Source: an uncultured delta proteobacterium (GTDB lineage: Bacteria > Myxococcota_A > Bradymonadia > REDH01). Taken from it: a DNA stretch of 8,793 nt. Both the position numbers and the translations under genes were made by a program. The stretch spans positions 1 through 8,793 of the forward strand of contig CAIWGR010000618.1 in assembly GCA_903912275.1 (NCBI GenBank), given 5' to 3'. The notes under the pieces were generated by a model that saw only the letters and a list, made by a program, of their open reading frames with translations, did not search any database and had not been told where the DNA came from. Within the stretch, counting starts at the first letter, position 1, and every line of letters starts with the position of its first letter. Below are positions 1-8,460 of the stretch, piece by piece.

Positions 1-77
1 CAACACCAGGACGTGCTGGAACGCTCCGTTGACCACGATCACTTGGTCGTGCATCAGGACGCGATCGCGGACCGCGT

Positions 78-1958
<1,881 letters not shown>

Positions 1959-2165
1959 GGGATTACTTCGCGCAGACGGGGAGGCTTCAACAGCGCCGCC
2001 TGCCTACCGATTCCCGCCCGCAGTGGCAATCGCGGCGCGGTGACTGCGGGCTTTGACCCCTCCACCTTGAAAGGCTATCCTCGTTCGTGGCGTCCACCGG
2101 TCGGCAACCAGTCCCAGACGAGGGCTTGGCTCGGCTCGGGCGGCGTCCGCAACCCACCGCTCTCC
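1959..2165. promoter_or_regulatory. Divergent intergenic control region between secA and the HEAT-like gene
   Basis: This 207-base gap separates the divergent starts of secA (minus) and the 2166 gene (plus). It contains a good plus-strand promoter at 2053-2081, listed separately. A weaker minus-strand candidate for secA is TTGCCA (2024-2029), a 17-base spacer and TAGGCA (2001-2006). Its -35 matches consensus well, but its -10 matches only at the leading TA. No strong Shine-Dalgarno sequence precedes the secA ATG at 1956-1958; that start is chosen because the N-terminus fits the family. Confidence 0.5.
2053..2081 (+). promoter_or_regulatory. Sigma70-type promoter for the HEAT-like gene
   Basis: TTGACC (2053-2058), an exact 17-base spacer and TATCCT (2076-2081) form a near-consensus housekeeping promoter. 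Transcription would start near 2088, giving a leader of about 78 bases before the ATG at 2166. This argues against the in-frame GTG at 2040 as the start codon, because it lies upstream of the promoter. The -10 is preceded by C and followed by CG, as in the two promoters at 7864-7941. Confidence 0.6.
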
Positions 2166-4685
2166 ATGCTCACCCGCCTCCGCTCCATGCTCCTCGCGGA
2201 CGGGGTCCTCACTGCAGAGGACCTCGCGACTGCAGACGCATCGAGGCAGGCGTTGAAGAGCGATTTTTCGACCGAGCTCCTGCTCTCGCGCCGCGTGAGC
2301 GAAGCCGTCTTGACCCGATACCTGGGGCGGGCCTGCGGGCTCCCAACCGTGGGACAGGACGACTTTTCAGCGGTGGTGCAGGGCGTGCTCGGAAGGCTGC
2401 CGCTGAACCGGGCGCGGCAGCTCTCTGCGATTCCCTTTCATGAGGATGCGACCGACCTGCGGGTTGCGGTCTCCGCACCGCTTCCCGCGGAGGAGCGCCA
2501 GCGCCTCGAGACCGAGAGCGGAAAGGCCGTTCGACAGTATGTGACGCCGGAGTTCCGGATCGCACAGGCACTCCACCTGCTCCACGGCATCCCGCTGCCT
2601 GCGAAGGTTGCTGCGGTGCTGGCTGTGGCGGACGAGCCCTTCCGCATCTCCGTGGCGCCCGCGGCCCTCGCCGACCGCTGGGGCGGCAGGAACTGGACGA
2701 CCGCCGAGGTCATCGCACTCTTCGACTCCTCCTCCGACCGCGATGAGATCCTGCTGGCCGCACTCTCCTTCCTGGGCGCCTACTTCCCGCGACGCATCCT
2801 GCTCGCGGTCGGAAAGGGCAAGGTGCAGGGCTACGGATATCAGGGGCTCGATACGCCGGCGCGACCCATCGAGTCGCTCGAGCTCAAGCCGGCGCCGGGG
2901 AGCCCGCTCGCGCTGCTCTGCGAGCGCGACGAGGCCTTCCGCGGCCCACCGCACCGGGCCGGTCTCGCACCGCTCTATCATGGCCTGGGGGTGGCGCCGC
3001 CGGACGAGCTGCTGGCGATTCCAGTCCGCATCGCCAATCGAACGGCCATGCTCGCCATCTGTGACCTCACAACCGGCCACGACCTGAGCGCACTGCCTGT
3101 CGTCCTGGGCGCCATCAGCCGGATGAGCGAGGCCCTTCAGCGGCTCATCCTCATCCGCAAGGGCTCGCGCACCGATCTGCCGACTGTGACGGCCGCCGAA
3201 CCGTCCTCGAGCGCGCCGCAGCCCATCCACCCGACCGCTGTCCGAGCCTTCGCTGCGCTGGCAACGCTGCCCATGCCGAACCTCGACCCCGCTCTCTTTG
3301 CAGCGGAATCTCCGCTGCCTCAGCAGGGTTCGCCAGAAGCGCTCGAGGCTGTTCGCATCGACGCCATCGCCGCAGCGCAGCGCTCCGCCACCGTGCCTCT
3401 CTCGGCGGTGGGCCCCGGGCGTTCCACCGCGCTGCTCTCGCCCGTCGCCAATGCGGTGCACGTTCGCGAAGTCAGCGACGAGAGCCTCGCGGAGACGGGC
3501 CCGGAGCGGCCGTCGCCGCTTACGGAACGCTTGGTTGCGCAGCTCGCCGCTTCGGATGCCCGTGTTCGCGCCGCCTCGCTCCGCGCCTCTGCCGGCGACA
3601 CAGGCGAAATTCCCGAGCTCCCGAGCGGCGCCTACGCCGTCGTCCCCTCCGTGACGCAGGCCATCGAGGCGCCGACGCCCCTGCAGCGGGTCACCGGCAT
3701 CCTCGCCGAGCTCCTCGAAGAGACCGCGGCGGCCGGCAACAGCGAACTCTCGGCGACCCACCCGCAGCCCTTCAAGGCGACAGCCGACATTCGCACCGCC
3801 GCCGAGTCCTGGCTCGCGGCGCGCTCGGCGAGTCACGCTGTCGTCTCAACCGAGGCGGAGACGCGCCACCACGATGCCCATACCCATCGACTCCGCGGCA
3901 TCGCAGCAGAACCTGTGGAGCTCGACCTGGAACTCGCCATCACCCAGACGGAGCCGCGGCCGGCCAATGTTGAGGCCCTGCTGGCGGGCAGCACGCGGGA
4001 GCGGACCACCTTGGCGCTCATCGACTCACTCGAGGGTGGCGACGCTTTGCTGGCACGCGCCGCGCTGCAGGAGCTCCTGAGCCGCGGCAAGGCGGCCGCA
4101 GCCGAGGTGGTCGAACGGTTCCCCGGCCATCGCAAGATCGACCGTCGCATCCCAGAGCAGGCGCTCCGCCCTCTCGAGGAGCACGGAAGCATCCTCTGGC
4201 TCGCTGGCCTCCAGCCCTCGATCTACGCGCCGCTCCTCTTGCCGCTCATGCGCAGCGACAACGACGACACCCGCTACTACGCCACCCTGATCGTCGCGCG
4301 GGAGGGCTCGGACGAGTTCATCCCCGACATCGTCGAGCGTATCTTCGACCGCGACGACCAAACCCGCGGCATCGCGCTGCGCTTCGTGGAGTCTGTGCGC
4401 GGTTCGCGCCCCATGAACGCCCAGATCCCGGCCATTCGGCTCCGACTCCGCGAGGGCGACGAACACAGCCGCAGCGCCGCGATTTCTGCGCTGATGATTC
4501 TCCGCGACGAGCTCTGCATCCCCGCCCTCATCGAACTCCTCGGCCAGCCGAACCTGCACGACCGTGCGGCGGCTGCGCTCACCCGCATCGCCTTCCTGCC
4601 GAGCGATCTCGACGCCGCAGCCTGGACGAAATGGCACAAGACACACGGGCCTGCGGACGCCTCGCCTGGCTCCTCGACGCCATGA
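2166..4685 (+). CDS. GspE/MshE-N, GAF-like, HEAT-like repeat protein, frameshifted near its end
   Basis: From the ATG at 2166 the product is 839 residues. Residues 1-145 resemble the N-terminal domain of type II secretion/pilus ATPases (GspE/MshE-N): two helical segments, then a short beta region with DLRVAVSAPLP. In MshE this kind of domain binds cyclic di-GMP, but no ATPase domain follows here. Residues about 158-332 look like a GAF-like alpha/beta sensor fold. A Pro/Ala/Ser-rich linker of about 270 residues follows, then HEAT-like helical pairs from about 610 to the end. The reading frame stops at 4683-4685 after WTKWHKTHG and a short Pro/Ser tail. The expected final helices (WLLDAMIHKD...) continue in another frame to 4828, so a one-base loss near 4647-4650 is inferred. 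There is no signal peptide, so it is probably cytosolic. Its function is unknown; a signalling or scaffold role linked to envelope machinery is a guess. The start rests on the promoter position and the domain boundary, as there is no clear Shine-Dalgarno. Confidence 0.75.
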   Translation: MLTRLRSMLLADGVLTAEDLATADASRQALKSDFSTELLLSRRVSEAVLTRYLGRACGLPTVGQDDFSAVVQGVLGRLPLNRARQLSAIPFHEDATDLRVAVSAPLPAEERQRLETESGKAVRQYVTPEFRIAQALHLLHGIPLPAKVAAVLAVADEPFRISVAPAALADRWGGRNWTTAEVIALFDSSSDRDEILLAALSFLGAYFPRRILLAVGKGKVQGYGYQGLDTPARPIESLELKPAPGSPLALLCERDEAFRGPPHRAGLAPLYHGLGVAPPDELLAIPVRIANRTAMLAICDLTTGHDLSALPVVLGAISRMSEALQRLILIRKGSRTDLPTVTAAEPSSSAPQPIHPTAVRAFAALATLPMPNLDPALFAAESPLPQQGSPEALEAVRIDAIAAAQRSATVPLSAVGPGRSTALLSPVANAVHVREVSDESLAETGPERPSPLTERLVAQLAASDARVRAASLRASAGDTGEIPELPSGAYAVVPSVTQAIEAPTPLQRVTGILAELLEETAAAGNSELSATHPQPFKATADIRTAAESWLAARSASHAVVSTEAETRHHDAHTHRLRGIAAEPVELDLELAITQTEPRPANVEALLAGSTRERTTLALIDSLEGGDALLARAALQELLSRGKAAAAEVVERFPGHRKIDRRIPEQALRPLEEHGSILWLAGLQPSIYAPLLLPLMRSDNDDTRYYATLIVAREGSDEFIPDIVERIFDRDDQTRGIALRFVESVRGSRPMNAQIPAIRLRLREGDEHSRSAAISALMILRDELCIPALIELLGQPNLHDRAAAALTRIAFLPSDLDAAAWTKWHKTHGPADASPGSSTP

Positions 4686-4828
4686 TCCACAAAGACAGGC
4701 GTGTCCGCGAGAATGCCTCCAAGGAGCTGAGGATGACGCCTCGATTGACGGTCAACTACCACCCCGACCTCGACCGCGATGCGCTCGAGTCGGCGCGCCG
4801 GACGGTGCAGCGGTTCTTCGCCCGATGA
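4631..4828 (+). other. Out-of-frame C-terminal end of the HEAT-like protein
   Basis: In the frame beginning at 4631 the sequence reads RLAWLLDAMIHKDRRVREN, then ASKEL, and ends RRTVQRFFAR before TGA at 4826-4828. This is the usual closing pattern of HEAT-repeat proteins of this kind: a Trp-x-x-Trp turn, a WL-DA-hydrophobic helix with an acidic/Arg turn, and a final amphipathic helix. Adding one G to the GGG at 4647-4649 joins WTKWHKTHG to ACGRLAWLLDAM without a break. The restored gene would run 2166-4828 (about 887 residues) and its TGA would overlap the next gene's ATG (ATGA at 4825-4828). A separate 65-residue gene starting at 4631 is the alternative, but there is no ribosome site and it would sit almost entirely on a HEAT-like tail. 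Confidence 0.65.
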
Positions 4829-6024
4829 GGCGTCAACAGGCGTTGCTTTGTGCGAGCGCAGCAGGGCTCATCGTGGGACTCCACGGCGCGACCGCGCAGG
4901 CCCACTCGCGGCGTATCTCCTATGGCCCCACCATCCCCGCTTTCGCTGGCGTCGCGCCCGCCGACGGCGTCAGCCCGCGCCTGATCCTTCGCCACCGGAC
5001 CGCAGAGGGCGCCGCGCTCGAAGCCGACCCCGTCACCATCAGCGATGCAGCAACGGGACGCCCCTTTGCCGAGCATCTCCACGGACCGCCGCTGCTGGCG
5101 AGTGGCCTGTCGCTCCGTACGGAGCTGGTGCTCGACGCGCCCACCATCTGCGCTTCCTCCACGAGCCAGGCTGCCCGGTATCGGCTGCGCGACATCGCCA
5201 ACGGGCTCCGACACACCTTTTCTCCCGGGGAGCGCGTGGCGGTCACGCTGCTGGAGTCGGGCCGCCAACCCGTCCGGCTGGCACCCACCGATCAACCCTC
5301 TGACGCCCTCGCCTGGCTCGCAGCGAGCTGCGCTGCTCGTCCTGCGACCTCCGAGGTGCCGGCTTTCGACCGGGATGGCTTCAAGCGGCTTCGCGCAGCG
5401 CAGCCCTCGTCCGGCAACGAGGTGGTCATCTGGTTGCTGGTGGTCGCGGGCGCAGAGGCGCGCCTCCTCGCGGGCGACGCGCAACTGCTGGCCGACACAG
5501 GCGTCGGACTCCTCGAGAGCTTCACGCCACCGCCGGCGACCGCCACCCTCACGCCCGCCAAGGAGCGGCAGCCCGGTACCTACCAGACCGACCCCATCGT
5601 TGCGGAGCTCAAGAGCATCGGCGTGCGGACCGAGCCCGATACGGGAAGCGGCTGGGCCCCCTTCTGCACTGCGCTCACAACCGAGGGTGGGAGCTGCCTC
5701 CTCGGCGGTCTGATGTCTGGCGCAAACGCGATGACCACGCAGCGGCTCCTTGCGGAGGGGCAGGCGCTCTTTGTGACGCCGATGAGCTGCCTGCCCGACC
5801 CCGTGGAGGCCGTGGTGATCGCCACCGTGACGGGCAAGGTGGTGGTTCCGGCAGCACGACTCGCCGGAGCGAGGTGCGACAGCTGGCAGGCGCCCCTGCA
5901 GCCGACCGCATCGACGATACCGACGGCCTGGATGGCTGCGGCCGGAGCATTGCTGGTGGCCGGTGCTGCAGCGCTTTTCCTGCGGCGGCGGCGCGACGCC
6001 GGCGCCGCGAGCGGGCGCTCTTAG
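4825..6024 (+). CDS. Exported protein with C-terminal membrane anchor, function unknown
   Basis: The 399-residue product starts at the ATG that overlaps the end of the HEAT-like gene as ATGA, the usual arrangement for translational coupling. Longer in-frame readings upstream lack a signal peptide at their start. Residues 1-26 form a Sec signal peptide: MRRQQ, a hydrophobic core, and cleavage expected after A-Q-A at 24-26. The mature part is mixed alpha/beta with several cysteines (for example PTICASS, WAPFCTAL, GSCLLGG, PMSCLPD, GARCDSW), which fits an oxidising compartment with disulfides. Near the C-terminus a hydrophobic segment (about WMAAAGALLVAGAAALFL) is followed by RRRR and a short tail, giving a single anchor with the bulk outside the cytoplasm. 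The layout recalls sorting tails such as MYXO-CTERM, but the Cys motif expected just before that anchor is absent. I do not recognise the family. Confidence 0.8.
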   Translation: MRRQQALLCASAAGLIVGLHGATAQAHSRRISYGPTIPAFAGVAPADGVSPRLILRHRTAEGAALEADPVTISDAATGRPFAEHLHGPPLLASGLSLRTELVLDAPTICASSTSQAARYRLRDIANGLRHTFSPGERVAVTLLESGRQPVRLAPTDQPSDALAWLAASCAARPATSEVPAFDRDGFKRLRAAQPSSGNEVVIWLLVVAGAEARLLAGDAQLLADTGVGLLESFTPPPATATLTPAKERQPGTYQTDPIVAELKSIGVRTEPDTGSGWAPFCTALTTEGGSCLLGGLMSGANAMTTQRLLAEGQALFVTPMSCLPDPVEAVVIATVTGKVVVPAARLAGARCDSWQAPLQPTASTIPTAWMAAAGALLVAGAAALFLRRRRDAGAASGRS

Positions 6025-6029
6025 AGCGC
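6015..6029. repeat. 15-bp palindrome covering two convergent stop codons
   Basis: GCGCTCTTAGAGCGC is symmetric around its central base. It contains the TAG stop of the 4825 gene (6022-6024) and the TAA stop of the minus-strand lipoprotein (6021-6023). As RNA it could form a six-pair stem with a three-base loop in either transcript. No T run follows on either side, so a role as a bidirectional terminator is possible but weakly supported. Confidence 0.35.
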
Positions 6030-7151
6030 GGTGACGCTCAACTGCACCAGACCGCAGCTGAAGGAGGTTCCACCGCTGGTACGGGTGAACTGCTCTGCGA
6101 TGAGGTAGTAGGTGCCGGCGTCGAGGCTGGCCTGGAACTGCGACTGGCGGGGCTGGAAGCCGCCTGAGCAGCCGGTCGTGATGTCGGAGTTGGCGCAGGC
6201 GATGTCGTCGGCGCAGATGAGCTGGCTGTCGGCGAGGTCGCAGGTGCCGCGCAGGTAGAGGAGGGTGTCGACAGCTACGGTGCCGTCGGCGTCCTGGAGG
6301 TCGAAGAGAAGGGTCGCAGGCGCATCGAGGGTGAGTTCGAAGATCGCATCCTCGTCGTCCGTTGTGTAGCCGCCCGTGCAGTCGTCGGGGCCGCCGACGC
6401 TCGCGACATCATCGCCAGCGCCGCAGAGGTCGAACTGGAGCACATCTCCGACGACGATGGGGTTGGAGGCCTCCACCGTGCAGCCGGCGCCGGGGAGCGG
6501 GTTGCAGGCCGACGTGGTCGCGTTGCAGCCCGCAGCGCAGACCTCGGTCGTCGCGGAGCCGGCACCGTTCGCGTCGCAGACGCCGCGGGTGACAGCGTCC
6601 ACGCAGTAGGCAGCACCGGGCGTGCAGACGGGGTCGATGCAGGCGGAGCGGCCGTCGGCATCGGTCGCGCAGATTTGTGCGGTGCTGGAGCAGCGGGTGC
6701 GGCCGAGCGCAGAGCCGTCGGGCGCGCAGGTGAGGAGGACGTTTGCGGAGCAGGAGGTCGAGGAGGGAGCGCAGACCTGACCAGCCGTATCGGTCACCGT
6801 CGTGTCGGTCATGCCCGTATCAGCCACCGTCGTGTCGGTCATGCCCGTATCGGCCGCCGTCGTATCGTCCACGGTTGTGTCCATCGAGGCATCGGCGACG
6901 GTGGTGTCGCTGCCCGCGTCGGTCACATCCTCCACCTGGGTGTCGAGCGTGATCGCGCTGTCAGAGGCGGCATCGGAACTGGCATCCTGATTTGCGCCGA
7001 TGTCGTCGCCGCCCACGTCGGCAAACGAGGTGTCGCTACCGCTTCCGCCTGCATCGGCGAGGACCTCTGGGCCGGCTGCCGACTGGCTGCCGGCGGTGGA
7101 GCCGCAGGCGGCAAGAAGCAAAGACAAAAATGTGAGCGTACGAAGCTTCAA
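6021..7151 (-). CDS. Repeat-tethered, Cys-rich surface lipoprotein, function unknown
   Basis: The 376-residue product starts at a TTG (7149-7151) with AGGAG at 7158-7162, six bases upstream. It has a lipoprotein signal with lipobox LAAC, so Cys16 should be lipidated and the protein anchored in the membrane; Gly-Ser after the Cys carries no Asp+2 retention signal. Residues about 20-125 are an Ala/Asp/Ser/Thr-rich low-complexity tether that includes ten-residue repeats of ADTGMTDTTV. Next comes a Cys-rich section (about 127-220) with spaced C-x-P-G and C-x-A-x-G-C units, probably disulfide-bonded. The last 150 residues are beta-rich and Asp-rich (DDEDAIFELTLDAPATLLF, then LDAGTYYLIAEQF), much like pre-peptidase C-terminal (PPC) domains of secreted proteins. 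No catalytic domain is visible. It lies 37 bases downstream of sodA on the same strand and is probably co-transcribed with it. Its role is unknown; binding or structural display at the surface is an inference. Confidence 0.85.
   Translation of the reverse strand: MKLRTLTFLSLLLAACGSTAGSQSAAGPEVLADAGGSGSDTSFADVGGDDIGANQDASSDAASDSAITLDTQVEDVTDAGSDTTVADASMDTTVDDTTAADTGMTDTTVADTGMTDTTVTDTAGQVCAPSSTSCSANVLLTCAPDGSALGRTRCSSTAQICATDADGRSACIDPVCTPGAAYCVDAVTRGVCDANGAGSATTEVCAAGCNATTSACNPLPGAGCTVEASNPIVVGDVLQFDLCGAGDDVASVGGPDDCTGGYTTDDEDAIFELTLDAPATLLFDLQDADGTVAVDTLLYLRGTCDLADSQLICADDIACANSDITTGCSGGFQPRQSQFQASLDAGTYYLIAEQFTRTSGGTSFSCGLVQLSVTAL
6787..6876 (-). repeat. 30-bp tandem repeat in the lipoprotein tether
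   Basis: Units at 6787-6816 and 6817-6846 differ at only two of 30 positions, and 6847-6876 is a more diverged third copy. The period is a multiple of three and each full unit encodes ADTGMTDTTV or a close variant, so changes in copy number would lengthen or shorten the tether without breaking the frame. Confidence 0.8.
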
Positions 7152-7157
7152 AACAGG

Positions 7158-7162
7158 CTCCT
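7158..7162 (-). promoter_or_regulatory. Shine-Dalgarno fixing a TTG start
   Basis: On the minus strand AGGAG lies six bases before TTG at 7149-7151. No ATG or GTG nearby gives a full signal peptide, so this site decides the lipoprotein start. Confidence 0.65.
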
Positions 7163-7188
7163 GAGACGACAGTCTTTCGTGGTGGATG

Positions 7189-7806
7189 CTAGCGCTTGGC
7201 GGCGAGGAAGAGGGCGTTGACCTTGTTCCAGTTCACGGTGTTGAACCAGGCGTCGACATAGTTGGCGCGGAGGTTCTGGTACTGGAGGTAGTAGGCGTGC
7301 TCCCAGACATCGATGCCGATGACGGGCGCGTGGCCCTTGGAGATGGGGCTGTCCTGGTTGGCGGTCGCCTCCACAATCAGCGTGCCGTCGGCTGCAACCG
7401 AGAGCCAGGCCCAGCCGGAGCCGAACTGGCCGAGCGCGGCCGCCTTGAGCTTCTCCTTGAGGGTGCCGCAGTCGCCGAAGGTGCCGTTGATGGCCTCACC
7501 GACGGGGCCCGTCGGCTCGCCACCGGCGCCGGGCGCCATGATGTCCCAGAAGAGGGTGTGGTTGAGGTGGCCACCGCCATTGTTGCGCACGGCGTTGCGG
7601 ATGTCGTCGGGGAGCGCCTCGAGGTTGGCGACCAGCTCGTGGATCGACTTCTCATAGAGGGCGGGGTGCTTGTCGAGCGCGACGATGAGGTTGTTCACAT
7701 AGGCAGCGTGATGCTTGCCGTGATGGATGCCCATGGTGCGGGCGTCGACGAAGGGCTCGAGCGCGTCGAGGGGGTAGGAGAGTTCGGGGAGCGTAGGCTT
7801 GGACAT
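7189..7806 (-). CDS. sodA: Superoxide dismutase, Mn/Fe family, Mn-type
   Basis: This enzyme converts superoxide to hydrogen peroxide and oxygen in the cytoplasm. The 205-residue product is full length and has no signal peptide. The four metal ligands are visible: His28 in GIHHGKHHAAYVNNL, His83 in GGGHLNHTLFW, and Asp166 and His170 in DVWEHAYYLQY. Several positions favour manganese over iron: GGGH before the second histidine ligand, and the outer-sphere Gln151 in NQDSPISKG, which in iron enzymes is usually replaced by a Gln from the earlier helix. A cambialistic enzyme cannot be excluded. The N-terminus begins MSKPTLPELSYPLDALEPF, as is typical of the family. A weak GAGAG Shine-Dalgarno (7812-7816) precedes the ATG, and a strong promoter lies at 7864-7892. 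A lipoprotein gene follows 37 bases downstream on the same strand with no convincing terminator between them. Confidence 0.96.
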   Translation of the reverse strand: MSKPTLPELSYPLDALEPFVDARTMGIHHGKHHAAYVNNLIVALDKHPALYEKSIHELVANLEALPDDIRNAVRNNGGGHLNHTLFWDIMAPGAGGEPTGPVGEAINGTFGDCGTLKEKLKAAALGQFGSGWAWLSVAADGTLIVEATANQDSPISKGHAPVIGIDVWEHAYYLQYQNLRANYVDAWFNTVNWNKVNALFLAAKR

Positions 7807-7863
7807 GGTAACTCTCTGGTGGGCGCCACATGGTTGCGGCGCTGGCGTTGAGGTGAAGTCGCG

Positions 7864-7892
7864 AAGGTAGATTCGCCCCCTAGGGCTGTCAA
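7864..7892 (-). promoter_or_regulatory. Sigma70-type promoter for sodA
   Basis: On the minus strand a perfect TTGACA (7887-7892), a 17-base spacer and TACCTT (7864-7869) lie upstream of sodA, predicting a start near 7857 and a leader of about 50 bases. The spacer contains the palindrome CCCTAGGG (7878-7885). The -35 overlaps the 13-bp palindrome at 7890-7902. Confidence 0.7.
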
Positions 7893-7902
7893 CGCAGCGT
7901 TG
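7890..7902. promoter_or_regulatory. 13-bp palindrome between divergent promoters, possible operator
   Basis: CAACGCAGCGTTG has six-base half-sites around one central base. It overlaps the end of the sodA -35 and lies ten bases from the -35 of the plus-strand gene, so a bound regulator could affect both. It does not match a Fur box or another operator that I can name. Confidence 0.35.
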
Positions 7903-7912
7903 GGCCAGAGTT

Positions 7913-7941
7913 TTGCGTCAGTGGCGCATGCCGTCTACCCT
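7913..7941 (+). promoter_or_regulatory. Sigma70-type promoter for the small membrane protein
   Basis: TTGCGT (7913-7918), a 17-base spacer and TACCCT (7936-7941) would start transcription near 7948, about 21 bases before the ATG at 7969 and just upstream of its strong ribosome site. The -35 is only half consensus, but the -10 context matches the other two promoters in the window. Confidence 0.5.
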
Positions 7942-7954
7942 CGCTTCGCCCCTC

Positions 7955-7962
7955 AGGAGGAG
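7955..7962 (+). promoter_or_regulatory. Strong Shine-Dalgarno for the small membrane protein
   Basis: AGGAGGAG ends six bases before the ATG at 7969 (AGGAGG itself is eight bases away). It selects this start over the open reading frame extending upstream, which would also run through the promoter. Confidence 0.8.
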
Positions 7963-7968
7963 CCCCTC

Positions 7969-8391
7969 ATGTTTCGTTCCGTAGGTGCCGCACTCGCCGG
8001 CATGCTCGCGGCCGCCCTCGTGGTCGGCCTCGTCGAGTCGCTCAGCAACTCCGTCTACCCGGCGCCCGCCGGACTGAACCCGGCCGACAAGGTCGCGATG
8101 GAGGCCTACATGCGGTCGCTGCCTCCTGGCGCCTTCGTCATGCTGCTGGTCGGCTGGTTTGACGGCACGATGGCCGGCGCCTTTCTCGCCACGCTGATGA
8201 CAGGCGGCCGCGAACGCTGGCCCTCGTTGGCCGTCGCAGCCGCCATGCTGGCCGGCTCGCTCTTCACGATGATGCAAATTCCGCATCCGCCATGGGTCGC
8301 CATGGTGGGCATTGCCCTCTTCTTCCCCGCGGCTGCAGCCGGTCGCTGGCTCCACCGCCGCTATGTACTTCGCGGACAGCCGGCCCCGTAA
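7969..8391 (+). CDS. Small four-helix integral membrane protein, function unknown
   Basis: The 140-residue product has four likely membrane helices: about 4-24, 54-77, 85-102 and 107-127. A loop at about 26-52 carries SVYPAPAGLNPADKVAMEAY and then RSLPPGA. An Arg-rich end (GRWLHRRYVLRG) should sit in the cytoplasm. Small proteins with an acidic residue near the end of helix 1, a YP-P-GL-P-D loop and LP-GA before helix 2 recur in proteobacteria and Bacteroidota as uncharacterised membrane proteins; that comparison is from memory. No catalytic motif is evident. The start is set by AGGAGG eight bases upstream. The gene is divergent from sodA across a shared 162-base region, so shared regulation, perhaps by oxidative stress, is possible but unproven. 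Confidence 0.85.
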   Translation: MFRSVGAALAGMLAAALVVGLVESLSNSVYPAPAGLNPADKVAMEAYMRSLPPGAFVMLLVGWFDGTMAGAFLATLMTGGRERWPSLAVAAAMLAGSLFTMMQIPHPPWVAMVGIALFFPAAAAGRWLHRRYVLRGQPAP

Positions 8392-8460
8392 GCCTCCACG
8401 CTCCGCACCCCGAAGCAACTTCGCGCATCTATCAAGCGTCGCCCGCACCCACGGTATCTG

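Noticed and set aside
2040..2165. GTG at 2040 as the start of the HEAT-like gene
   Set aside because: It lies upstream of the -35 at 2053, has no ribosome site, and the extra 42 residues look unlike the domain that begins at the ATG at 2166.
2367..3836. 489-codon minus-strand open frame inside the HEAT-like gene
   Set aside because: Its Arg/Gly-rich composition with no domain is typical of antisense frames. The plus strand has recognisable domains, a promoter and coupling to the next gene.
7152..7188. Terminator between sodA and the lipoprotein
   Set aside because: Only a four-pair AGAC/GTCT stem is present with no T run on the minus strand.
8411..8423. CGAAG-CAA-CTTCG hairpin after the small membrane protein gene
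   Set aside because: The stem is only five base pairs with a three-base loop and no following T run, so it is too weak to call as a terminator.
8451..8460. TATCTG as a -10 for the efflux adaptor gene
   Set aside because: It abuts the ATG at 8461, which would place the transcript start inside the gene, and there is no -35 at the right distance.
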